Below, piece after piece: positions 54,384 to 63,046 of a stretch of DNA of 64,000 nt. The DNA is from Escherichia marmotae. GTDB lineage: Bacteria; Pseudomonadota; Gammaproteobacteria; Enterobacterales; Enterobacteriaceae. Position numbers and translations under genes: made by a program. Within the stretch, counting starts at the first letter, position 1; each line of letters begins with the position of its first letter. A model generated the notes under the pieces. The model was not told where the DNA came from. It searched no databases and saw only the letters and a program-made list of their open reading frames with translations. The stretch spans positions 434,001 to 498,000 of the forward strand of contig NZ_CP025979.1 in the NCBI RefSeq assembly GCF_002900365.1, in the 5' to 3' direction.

Positions 54384-56045
54384 ATGATTAACCGTATCCG
54401 CGTAGTTACGCTGCTGATGATGGTGCTGGGGGTATTTGCACTGTTACAGCTCATGTCCGGCAGTCTGTTTTTTTCTTCGCTGCACCATAGCCAGCAAAGC
54501 TTTGTGGTTTCCAATGAACTACGGGAACAACAGGGCGAGTTAACTTCAACCTGGGATCTCATGCTACAAACGCGCATTAACCTGAGTCGTTCAGCGGTGC
54601 GGATGATGATGGACCCATCCAATCAACAAAGTAGTGCAAAAATTGAATTGCTTGATAGCGCCAGGAAAACGTTGGCGCAGGCGGCTGTTCATTATAAAAA
54701 ATTCAAAAGCATGGCACCGTTACCCGAAATGGCTGCCGCCAGTAGTCATATTGATGAAAAATACAAAAATTACCACACGGCATTAACTGAACTGATTGAT
54801 TATCTTGATTATGGTAACACAGGAGCCTATTTTGCCCAGCCAACCCAGGGAATGCAAAATGCGATGGGAGAGGCTTTTGGGCAGTACGCCCGTAGCAGCG
54901 AAAAATTGTACCGCAATATCGTTGTCGACAATGCCAGTGATTACCGTTTTGCCCAGTGGCAACTGGCCGTTATCGCGCTGGTGGTGGTACTGATTCTTCT
55001 GGTGGCATGGTATGGCATTCGCCGCATGTTGCTTAACCCGCTGGCAAAAATCATTACCCACATCCGTGAAATTTCGGGTGGTAACCTGGCGAATAACCTG
55101 GCCATTGCTGGACGCAGTGAAATGGGCGAGCTGGCGCAGAGCGTTTCGCATATGCAACGTTCTCTGACTGATACAGTCACCCACGTGCGCGAAGGTTCAG
55201 ATGCCATCTACGTTGGTACGCGTGAAATTACTGCAGGTAATACCGATCTCTCCTCCCGAACTGAACAGCAGGCCTCTGCACTGGAAGAGACTGCTGCCAG
55301 CATGGAACAACTCACCGCCACGGTGAAACAGAACGCCGATAATGCCCGCCAGGCCTCGCAACTGGCGCAAAGTGCCTCCGACACTGCCATGCACGGCGGT
55401 AAAGTGGTGGATGGCGTGGTGAAAACCATGCACGAAATTGCTGACAGTTCGAAGAAAATTGCTGACATCATCAGCGTTATCGACGGTATTGCTTTCCAGA
55501 CCAATATACTGGCGCTGAACGCCGCCGTAGAAGCTGCCCGTGCCGGTGAACAGGGACGTGGTTTTGCCGTGGTTGCGGGTGAAGTGCGTAATCTTGCCAG
55601 CCGTAGCGCCCAAGCGGCAAAAGAGATTAAAGCCCTGATTGAAGACTCAGTATCCCGCGTCGATACCGGTTCGGTGCTGGTTGAAAGCGCCGGAGAGACG
55701 ATGACCAACATCGTTAATGCGGTTACGCGCGTTACCGACATTATGGGGGAAATTGCTTCAGCCTCCGATGAACAGAGCCGTGGCATTGATCAAGTGGCGC
55801 AGGCCGTGTCGGAAATGGATCGTGTGACTCAACAGAACGCCTCGTTGGTGCAGGAGTCAGCCGCTGCAGCCGCCGCGCTGGAAGAGCAGGCCAGTCGTTT
55901 AACGCAGGCAGTATCCGCGTTTCGTCTGGCTGCCAGCCCGCAATCCCAAAAACCACCGCTTCAATCCCGGCCAGCCAGTGAAAAACCACCAACACAACCA
56001 CGCCGGCATATCGCTGAACAAGCTCCAAACTGGGAAACATTTTGA
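54384..56045 (+). CDS. tar: Aspartate/maltose chemoreceptor Tar
   Basis: A 553-residue methyl-accepting chemotaxis protein. It has an N-terminal TM, a periplasmic four-helix ligand domain with aspartate-binding arginines (QTRINLSRSAVRMM), a second TM (about 190-212), a HAMP, methylation helices and the hairpin tip (IDGIAFQTNILALNAAVEAARAGEQG). It ends in NWETF, the CheR/CheB tether. ATG 54384 is used; a longer frame from 54267 crosses the promoter. Intact. Confidence 0.97.
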   Translation: MINRIRVVTLLMMVLGVFALLQLMSGSLFFSSLHHSQQSFVVSNELREQQGELTSTWDLMLQTRINLSRSAVRMMMDPSNQQSSAKIELLDSARKTLAQAAVHYKKFKSMAPLPEMAAASSHIDEKYKNYHTALTELIDYLDYGNTGAYFAQPTQGMQNAMGEAFGQYARSSEKLYRNIVVDNASDYRFAQWQLAVIALVVVLILLVAWYGIRRMLLNPLAKIITHIREISGGNLANNLAIAGRSEMGELAQSVSHMQRSLTDTVTHVREGSDAIYVGTREITAGNTDLSSRTEQQASALEETAASMEQLTATVKQNADNARQASQLAQSASDTAMHGGKVVDGVVKTMHEIADSSKKIADIISVIDGIAFQTNILALNAAVEAARAGEQGRGFAVVAGEVRNLASRSAQAAKEIKALIEDSVSRVDTGSVLVESAGETMTNIVNAVTRVTDIMGEIASASDEQSRGIDQVAQAVSEMDRVTQQNASLVQESAAAAAALEEQASRLTQAVSAFRLAASPQSQKPPLQSRPASEKPPTQPRRHIAEQAPNWETF

Positions 56046-56206
56046 TGGCTATTTACTCAAGCACCATTGTTGCCAGATTGATCAGATGATGCAACAGAAC
56101 GTCGCGCGTATCGTCTCTGATGGCGCTATTTACAAGTGGTTATACGACACAATCGGCGCAGTTACAGGCTGTGCCAGTGGTTTCCTGAAGTGACTGAGAA
56201 GGCGCT
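56046..56206 (+). other. tar-cheR junction lacking tap
   Basis: K-12 has the dipeptide receptor gene tap between tar and cheR. Here only 161 bp lie between them, with no receptor hairpin or signal domain. The sequence has no recognisable tap coding remnant except possibly its extreme 3' border next to cheR. Loss of tap is common in some E. coli lineages. Confidence 0.85.
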
Positions 56207-57067
56207 ATGACATCATCTCTGCCCTGTGGGCAAACGTCTTTATTGTTACAGATGACCGAGCGCCTCGCGCTTTCCGACGTTCATTTTCGGCGGATAAGTC
56301 AATTGATCTACCAACGTGCGGGGATCGTTCTGGCCGATCACAAACGTGACATGGTCTACAACCGGCTGGTACGCCGTTTGCGTTCGCTGGGACTGGCAGA
56401 TTTTGGGCATTATTTGAATATGCTGGAATCTAATCAGTGCAGCAGCGAGTGGCAGGCATTTATTAACTCATTGACGACCAACCTGACGGCATTTTTTCGT
56501 GAAGGGCATCATTTTCCGCTGATCGCAACTCACGCCCGCCGCTGTTCTGGGGAATATCGCGTATGGAGTGCAGCGGCATCGACAGGCGAAGAACCGTACA
56601 GCATTGCGATGACGCTGGCGGACACATTGGGCACTGCGCCCGGACGCTGGAAAGTCTTTGCCAGTGATATCGATACCGAAGTCCTGGAGAAAGCTAAAAG
56701 CGGCATTTATCGCCATGAAGAGCTGAAAAACCTGACGCCACAACAACTCCAGCGTTACTTCATGCGCGGCACGGGACCGCATGAAGGGCTGGTGCGCGTG
56801 CGTCAGGAGCTGGCGAATTATGTCGATTTTTCGCCGCTGAATTTGTTGGCGAAACAGTACACCGTACCGGGGCCGTTTGATGCGATCTTCTGCCGTAACG
56901 TCATGATCTACTTTGATCAAACGACTCAACAGGAGATTTTGCGTCGCTTTGTACCGCTACTTAAGCCCGACGGATTGCTGTTTGCGGGTCACTCTGAAAA
57001 CTTTAGCCATCTTGAGCGCAGCTTCACGTTGCGAGGTCAGACGGTGTATGCGCTAAGTAAGGAATAA
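56207..57067 (+). CDS. cheR: Chemoreceptor methyltransferase CheR
   Basis: A 286-residue SAM-dependent methyltransferase that methylates receptor glutamates. SAM motif WSAAASTGEEPYS and FCRNVMIYFD are visible, with a beta-subdomain for NWETF binding. Ribosome site AGAAGG. Intact. Confidence 0.97.
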   Translation: MTSSLPCGQTSLLLQMTERLALSDVHFRRISQLIYQRAGIVLADHKRDMVYNRLVRRLRSLGLADFGHYLNMLESNQCSSEWQAFINSLTTNLTAFFREGHHFPLIATHARRCSGEYRVWSAAASTGEEPYSIAMTLADTLGTAPGRWKVFASDIDTEVLEKAKSGIYRHEELKNLTPQQLQRYFMRGTGPHEGLVRVRQELANYVDFSPLNLLAKQYTVPGPFDAIFCRNVMIYFDQTTQQEILRRFVPLLKPDGLLFAGHSENFSHLERSFTLRGQTVYALSKE

Positions 57068-57069
57068 CG

Positions 57070-58119
57070 ATGAGCAAAATCAGGGTGTTGTCTGTCGATG
57101 ATTCGGCATTGATGCGCCAGATCATGACGGAAATCATCAACAGCCATAGCGACATGGAAATGGTTGCGACGGCTCCTGATCCGCTGGTCGCGCGTGATTT
57201 GATTAAGAAATTCAACCCTGATGTGTTGACGCTGGACGTTGAAATGCCGCGGATGGACGGGCTGGATTTCCTCGAAAAATTAATGCGTTTGCGACCAATG
57301 CCGGTGGTGATGGTTTCTTCTCTGACCGGCAGAGGTTCCGAAGTCACGCTGCGCGCGCTTGAGTTAGGGGCGATAGATTTTGTCACCAAACCACAACTGG
57401 GTATTCGCGAAGGAATGCTGGCGTATAGCGAAATGATTGCCGAAAAGGTACGAACGGCGTCAAGAGCGAGCCTGGCCGCGCATAAACCGTTATCGCCACC
57501 GGCAACGCTGAAGGCTGGCCCGCTGTTGAGTTCAGAAAAATTGATTGCAATTGGTGCCTCAACGGGCGGAACAGAGGCGATTCGTCACGTACTGCAACCG
57601 TTGCCACTTTCCAGCCCGGCGCTGTTAATCACCCAGCATATGCCGCCCGGTTTCACCCGCTCTTTTGCTGACCGACTTAACAAGCTGTGTCAGATCGGCG
57701 TTAAAGAGGCTGAAGACGGTGAACGCGTCTTACCGGGACATGCCTATATCGCGCCGGGCGATCGGCATATGGAACTGGCGCGCAGTGGCGCGAACTATCA
57801 AATCAAAATTCACGATGGCCCGGCGGTTAACCGTCATCGGCCTTCGGTAGATGTGTTGTTCCATTCTGTTGCCAAACAGGCGGGGCGTAATGCTGTTGGG
57901 GTGATCCTGACGGGCATGGGTAACGACGGCGCGGCGGGAATGTTGGCGATGCGTCAGGCGGGGGCATGGACCCTCGCGCAAAACGAAGCAAGCAGCGTGG
58001 TTTTCGGTATGCCGCGTGAGGCCATCAATTTGGGGGGCGTCTGCGAAGTGGTCGATCTTAGTCAGGTAAGCCAGCAAATGCTGGCAAAAATCAGTGCCGG
58101 ACAGGCGATACGTATTTAA
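57070..58119 (+). CDS. cheB: Chemotaxis methylesterase/deamidase CheB
   Basis: A 349-residue protein: an N-terminal receiver with phospho-Asp in VLTLDVEMPRMDG, a linker, and a C-terminal esterase with Ser in IGASTGGTE, His in ITQHMPPGF and Asp in GMGNDGAAGM. Two bases after cheR. Intact. Confidence 0.97.
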   Translation: MSKIRVLSVDDSALMRQIMTEIINSHSDMEMVATAPDPLVARDLIKKFNPDVLTLDVEMPRMDGLDFLEKLMRLRPMPVVMVSSLTGRGSEVTLRALELGAIDFVTKPQLGIREGMLAYSEMIAEKVRTASRASLAAHKPLSPPATLKAGPLLSSEKLIAIGASTGGTEAIRHVLQPLPLSSPALLITQHMPPGFTRSFADRLNKLCQIGVKEAEDGERVLPGHAYIAPGDRHMELARSGANYQIKIHDGPAVNRHRPSVDVLFHSVAKQAGRNAVGVILTGMGNDGAAGMLAMRQAGAWTLAQNEASSVVFGMPREAINLGGVCEVVDLSQVSQQMLAKISAGQAIRI

Positions 58120-58133
58120 ATCAGGAGTGTGAG

Positions 58134-58523
58134 ATGGCGGATAAAGAGCTTAAATTTTTGGTTGTGGATGACTTTTCCACCATGCGACGCATTGTGCGTA
58201 ACCTGCTGAAAGAGCTGGGATTCAACAATGTTGAGGAAGCGGAAGATGGTGCCGATGCTCTCAACAAGTTACAGGCGGGCGGTTATGGGTTTGTGATCTC
58301 CGACTGGAATATGCCGAATATGGATGGTCTGGAACTGCTGAAAACCATTCGTGCTGATGGCGCGATGTCGGCGTTACCGGTGTTGATGGTGACCGCAGAG
58401 GCGAAGAAAGAGAACATTATCGCCGCAGCACAAGCGGGGGCCAGTGGCTATGTGGTTAAGCCATTTACCGCCGCGACGCTGGAGGAAAAACTCAACAAAA
58501 TCTTTGAGAAACTGGGCATGTGA
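58134..58523 (+). CDS. cheY: Chemotaxis response regulator CheY
   Basis: A 129-residue receiver that binds FliM when phosphorylated. Acidic pair VVDDFSTMRR, phospho-Asp in ISDWNMPNMDG, Thr in MVTAEA and Lys in VVKPFTAA. Intact. Confidence 0.97.
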   Translation: MADKELKFLVVDDFSTMRRIVRNLLKELGFNNVEEAEDGADALNKLQAGGYGFVISDWNMPNMDGLELLKTIRADGAMSALPVLMVTAEAKKENIIAAAQAGASGYVVKPFTAATLEEKLNKIFEKLGM

Positions 58524-58533
58524 GGATGCGATT

Positions 58534-59178
58534 ATGATGCAACCATCAATCAAACCGGCTGATGAACATGCCGCTGGCGATATCATTGCGCGCATTGGCA
58601 GCCTGACGCGTATGTTGCGTGACAGTCTGCGGGAGCTTGGACTGGATCAGGCGATAGCTGAGGCCGCTGAAGCCATCCCCGATGCCCGCGATCGTTTGTA
58701 CTACGTCGTGCAGATGACTGCCCAGGCTGCGGAGCGTGCGCTGAACAGTGTTGAGGCGTCACAGCCACATCAGGATGAAATGGAGAAGTCGGCAAAAGCA
58801 TTAACCCAACGCTGGGATGCCTGGTTTGCCGATCCGATTGACCTTGCCGATGCCCGTGAACTGGTGACCGATACGCGGCAATTTCTGGCGGATGTGCCTG
58901 TTCATACCCGTTTCACCAATGCGCAACTGCTGGAAATCATGATGGCACAGGATTTTCAGGATCTCACCGGCCAGGTGATTAAACGGATGATGGATGTGAT
59001 ACAGGAGATTGAACGCCAGTTGTTGATGGTGCTGCTGGAAAACATTCCGGAACAGGATGCGCGTCCGAAGCGTGAAAGCCAGAGTCTGCTTAATGGGCCA
59101 CAGGTTGATAGCAGCAAAGCGGGTGTGGTAGCCTGCCAGGATCAGGTCGACGATTTGTTGGATAGTCTCGGTTTTTAA
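58534..59178 (+). CDS. cheZ: CheY-P phosphatase CheZ
   Basis: A 214-residue phosphatase with a long helical hairpin carrying the active Gln (AQDFQDLTGQVIKR) and a C-terminal CheY-binding helix (DQVDDLLDSLGF). ATG 58534; the longer frame overlaps cheY and is rejected. Last gene of the operon. Confidence 0.97.
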   Translation: MMQPSIKPADEHAAGDIIARIGSLTRMLRDSLRELGLDQAIAEAAEAIPDARDRLYYVVQMTAQAAERALNSVEASQPHQDEMEKSAKALTQRWDAWFADPIDLADARELVTDTRQFLADVPVHTRFTNAQLLEIMMAQDFQDLTGQVIKRMMDVIQEIERQLLMVLLENIPEQDARPKRESQSLLNGPQVDSSKAGVVACQDQVDDLLDSLGF

Positions 59179-59185
59179 TTTGTAT

Positions 59186-59280
59186 TGCCTGATATGACGT
59201 GACCCGTCGTATCAGGCGGCCGGATGAGACGTTTACACCGCATCCGACAAACGCGGCACCACGCCTGATGTGCTGCGGTA
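59186..59280. repeat. REP cluster between cheZ and flhB
   Basis: REP-like units TGCCTGATATGACGTGACCC…GTATCAGGC and GCCGGATGAGACGTTTACAC…CGCATCCGACA, then a third degenerate unit. They can form stems at the 3' end of the tar-cheZ message. Confidence 0.8.
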
Positions 59281-59379
59281 AAAGCCCTAAATCCCGCCTG
59301 TTTTGCCCCTTACTCTAACCATTGAACGCTTTCCGCTCTGGCATTATTCACGCTTATCACTATTTCCAGGATTGGCGAC

Positions 59380-60528
59380 GTGTCTGACGAGAGCGACGAC
59401 AAAACAGAAGCCCCCACACCTCACCGACTTGAAAAAGCACGGGAAGAGGGACAGATCCCGCGCTCCCGTGAGCTAACCTCACTGCTGATTTTGCTGGTGG
59501 GCGTGTGTGTTATCTGGTTTGGTGGCGCGTCTCTGGCTCACCGGTTGTCTGGGATGCTCTCCGCCGGGCTGCATTTTGATCACAACATCATCAATGACCC
59601 CAACCTAATCCTGGGGCAGATTATTCAGTTAATCAGAGAAGCCATGTTGGCTCTGTTGCCGCTGATTAGCGGCGTGGTGCTGGTGGCACTCATTTCGCCA
59701 GTCATATTGGGTGGTCTGGTATTTAGCGGCAAATCATTACAGCCGAAGTTTTCCAAAATCAACCCGTTACCAGGTATTAAACGCATGTTCTCAGCGCAAA
59801 CCGGCGCAGAGCTGCTGAAAGCGATACTGAAATCCACTTTGGTCGGCAGTGTGACTGGTTTTTATCTCTGGCATCACTGGCCGCAGATGATGCGCTTAAT
59901 GGCGCAGTCGCCCATTACTGCAATGGCTAACGCGATGGATGTTGTGGGATTGTGCGCGCTTTTAGTGGTGCTTGGGGTCATCCCAATGGTGGGATTTGAC
60001 GTCTTTTTTCAAATATTCAGCCACCTGAAAAAGCTGCGTATGTCACGGCAGGACATTCGTGATGAGTTCAAACAAAGCGAAGGCGATCCCCATGTCAAAG
60101 GGCGAATTCGTCAGATGCAGCGAGCTGCGGCGCGGCGTCGGATGATGGCCGATGTGCCGAAAGCGGACGTCATTGTTAACAACCCAACTCACTACTCAGT
60201 GGCATTGCGATATGACGAAAACAAAATGAGTGCGCCGAAAGTGGTCGCCAAAGGTGCAGGGCTGGTAGCACTGCGCATTCGTGAAATTGCCGCTGAAAAT
60301 AACGTCCCGACCCTTGAAGCACCGCCGCTGGCGCGTGCGCTGTATCGACATGCCGAAATAGGCCAACAAATTCCAGGCCAACTATACGCCGCTGTGGCAG
60401 AAGTACTGGCCTGGGTCTGGCAACTGAAACGCTGGCGTCTGGCCGGTGGGCAACGCCCCGTACAACCCACACATCTTCCGGTGCCGGAAGCCCTGGATTT
60501 TATCAACGAGAAACAGCCCCATGAGTAA
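59380..60528 (+). CDS. flhB: Flagellar export switch protein FlhB
   Basis: A 382-residue export gate protein with four membrane helices and a cytoplasmic domain bearing the self-cleaving NPTH motif (VIVNNPTHYSVALRY). Together with FliK it switches export from hook to filament. GTG start at 59380. It overlaps flhA by 8 nt. Intact, but its partner FliK is truncated here. Confidence 0.96.
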   Translation: MSDESDDKTEAPTPHRLEKAREEGQIPRSRELTSLLILLVGVCVIWFGGASLAHRLSGMLSAGLHFDHNIINDPNLILGQIIQLIREAMLALLPLISGVVLVALISPVILGGLVFSGKSLQPKFSKINPLPGIKRMFSAQTGAELLKAILKSTLVGSVTGFYLWHHWPQMMRLMAQSPITAMANAMDVVGLCALLVVLGVIPMVGFDVFFQIFSHLKKLRMSRQDIRDEFKQSEGDPHVKGRIRQMQRAAARRRMMADVPKADVIVNNPTHYSVALRYDENKMSAPKVVAKGAGLVALRIREIAAENNVPTLEAPPLARALYRHAEIGQQIPGQLYAAVAEVLAWVWQLKRWRLAGGQRPVQPTHLPVPEALDFINEKQPHE

Positions 60529-62599
60529 TCTGGTCGCAATGCTGCGCCTACCCGCAAACCTGAAATCGACACAATGGCAGATCCTTGCCGGACCGATTTT
60601 GATCCTGTTGATCTTGTCGATGATGGTGCTGCCACTGCCCGCATTCATTCTCGACCTGCTGTTTACCTTCAATATTGCCCTGTCGATCATGGTGTTGCTG
60701 GTGGCGATGTTTACCCAGCGCACGCTCGAGTTTGCCGCGTTCCCGACCATCCTGCTGTTTACCACGCTGTTGCGTCTGGCGCTCAACGTGGCTTCAACCC
60801 GTATCATTTTGATGGAAGGTCATACTGGTGCGGCGGCGGCGGGGAAGGTCGTTGAAGCGTTCGGTCACTTCCTCGTTGGCGGTAACTTTGCAATCGGCAT
60901 TGTGGTATTCGTCATCCTCGTGATCATCAACTTTATGGTTATCACCAAAGGTGCCGGGCGTATTGCGGAAGTGGGGGCGCGCTTTGTTCTCGACGGTATG
61001 CCGGGTAAACAGATGGCGATTGATGCCGACCTCAACGCCGGATTGATTGGTGAAGATGAGGCGAAAAAACGTCGTTCCGAAGTGACCCAGGAAGCCGATT
61101 TTTACGGCTCAATGGACGGGGCGAGTAAGTTTGTTCGTGGTGATGCTATTGCCGGGATCCTCATCATGGTCATTAACGTCGTCGGTGGATTGCTGGTCGG
61201 CGTGCTGCAACATGGCATGAGCATGGGCCATGCGGCAGAAAGTTATACGCTGTTGACCATCGGTGATGGCCTGGTGGCGCAAATCCCGGCGCTGGTTATT
61301 TCTACCGCTGCGGGGGTCATCGTCACGCGTGTCAGCACCGATCAGGATGTTGGCGAGCAGATGGTGAATCAGCTTTTCAGTAACCCCAGAGTCATGTTGT
61401 TAAGTGCCGCAGTACTGGGGTTACTTGGTCTGGTGCCAGGAATGCCAAACCTGGTCTTTTTACTGTTCACGGCGGGACTGCTGGGGCTGGCGTGGTGGAT
61501 CCGTGGACGCGAACAAAAAGCGCCTGCCGAACCGAAGCTGGTAAAAATGGCGGAGAATAATGCCGTTGTTGAAGCGACGTGGAACGATGTGCAACTGGAA
61601 GACTCGCTGGGAATGGAGGTGGGGTATCGGCTGATCCCGATGGTCGATTTTCAGCAGGATGGCGAGTTGCTGGGGCGTATTCGCAGTATTCGTAAGAAAT
61701 TTGCCCAGGAGATGGGCTTTCTGCCGCCGGTGGTGCACATTCGCGACAATATGGATCTGCAACCTGCCCGCTATCGTATCCTGATGAAAGGCGTTGAAAT
61801 TGGTAGTGGCGATGCCTATCCGGGGCGCTGGCTGGCGATCAACCCGGGGACAGCCGCCGGAACATTACCCGGCGAAGCGACGGTCGACCCGGCGTTTGGT
61901 CTGAATGCTATCTGGATCGAAAGCGCGCTAAAAGAACAGGCGCAGATTCAGGGATATACCGTGGTTGAGGCCAGCACGGTGGTCGCAACGCATCTTAACC
62001 ACCTCATTAGCCAACATGCCGCCGAACTGTTTGGTCGTTAGGAGGTGCAGCAGTTACTGGATCGCGTCGCCCAGGAGATGCCAAAGCTAACGGAGGACTT
62101 AGTTCCTGGCGTCGTCACGCTCACCACGCTGCACAAGGTGCTACAAAACCTGCTTGATGAAAAAGTGCCGATTCGCGATATGCGCACCATCTTCGAAACG
62201 CTGGCGGAACATGCGCCCATCCAGAGCGAACCACATGAATTAACCGCCGTCGTCCGCGTGGCGCTTGGTCGGGCGATTACTCAGCAATGGTTTCCCGGCA
62301 AAGATGAAGTTCACGTTATTGGCCTGGACACGCCGCTGGAGCGTTTGCTGTTACAGGCATTGCAGGGCGGGGGCGGGCTGGAGCCGGGACTGGCGGATCG
62401 TTTGCTGGCACAAACTCAGGAGGCATTATCCCGTCAGGAGATGCTGGGCGCGCCGCCAGTGCTGTTGGTGAACCATGCGCTGCGGCCATTATTATCTCGT
62501 TTTCTGCGCCGTAGCCTGCCGCAACTGGTGGTGCTTTCGAATCTCGAACTCTCTGATAACCGCCAAATCCGTATGACGGCGACGATTGGCGGCAAATAA
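60521..62599 (+). pseudogene. flhA: flhA with in-frame TAG at codon 507
   Basis: FlhA is the nonameric ring of the export gate, normally 692 residues. The frame runs from MSNLVAMLRLP through the full membrane region and the start of the cytoplasmic domain, then meets TAG at 62039-62041, after AAELFGR. The usual codon there is CAG (Q in GRQEVQQLLDR). After the TAG the frame continues, unbroken, to the normal TAA at 62599. The predicted 506-residue product lacks the last 186 residues of the cytoplasmic ring domain. Readable only if the amber codon is suppressed. Loss of FlhA blocks all flagellar export. Confidence 0.93.
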
Positions 62600-62994
62600 T
62601 GAGGAGCTTATTAGCTATTTTGTTGTTTCCGATGCTTGTGCAGGCTGCCGGGGAGGGCATGTGGCAGGCAAGTAGCGCGGGCGTGACGCTGAATCATCGT
62701 GGTGAATCGATGTCGTCAGCGTCTCTGACTTCGCGACAACCGGTTTCAGGATTGGTGACGCTGGTGGCCTGGCGTTATCAGCTTATCGGCCCGACACCTG
62801 TAGGGCTGCGCGTGCGCTTGTGTTCGCTATCTCGTTGTGTCGAATTAGACGGGCAGAGCGGGAGTACGGTGGCATTTACCGGCGTACCTGCGACAGAACC
62901 GTTGCGCTTTATCTGGGAAGTTCCAGGCGGTGGGAGGTTAATTCCGCCGCTGAAGGTGCAGCGTAATGAAGTGATTGTGAATTATCGGCGGTGA
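62599..62994 (+). CDS. flhE: Flagellar periplasmic protein FlhE
   Basis: A 131-residue periplasmic protein (signal peptide MRSLLAILLFPMLVQA) that limits proton leak through the flagellar export gate. It starts on the flhA stop (1-nt overlap). Two cysteines (LCSLSRC) may form a disulfide. The amber codon upstream may reduce its expression by polarity. Confidence 0.92.
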   Translation: MRSLLAILLFPMLVQAAGEGMWQASSAGVTLNHRGESMSSASLTSRQPVSGLVTLVAWRYQLIGPTPVGLRVRLCSLSRCVELDGQSGSTVAFTGVPATEPLRFIWEVPGGGRLIPPLKVQRNEVIVNYRR

Positions 62995-63001
62995 TAAAAA
63001 A

Positions 63002-63028
63002 GCCGATGTCCGTAACTGCGACATCGGC
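63002..63028. terminator. Terminator between flhE and argS
   Basis: GCCGATGTC / GACATCGGC nine-bp stem between convergent genes, with A-run before and CTTTG after. Confidence 0.8.
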
Positions 63029-63046
63029 CTTTGACACATAACGCGA

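Noticed and set aside
55978..56193. Frame in the tar-cheR spacer as a tap remnant
   Set aside because: Its translation shows no receptor methylation helix, hairpin tip or NWETF-like tail; it starts inside tar in another frame.
62045..62599. Separate 184-residue gene after flhA
   Set aside because: It is the in-frame C-terminal part of flhA after the TAG. Its apparent GTG start lies inside the Shine-Dalgarno-like sequence.
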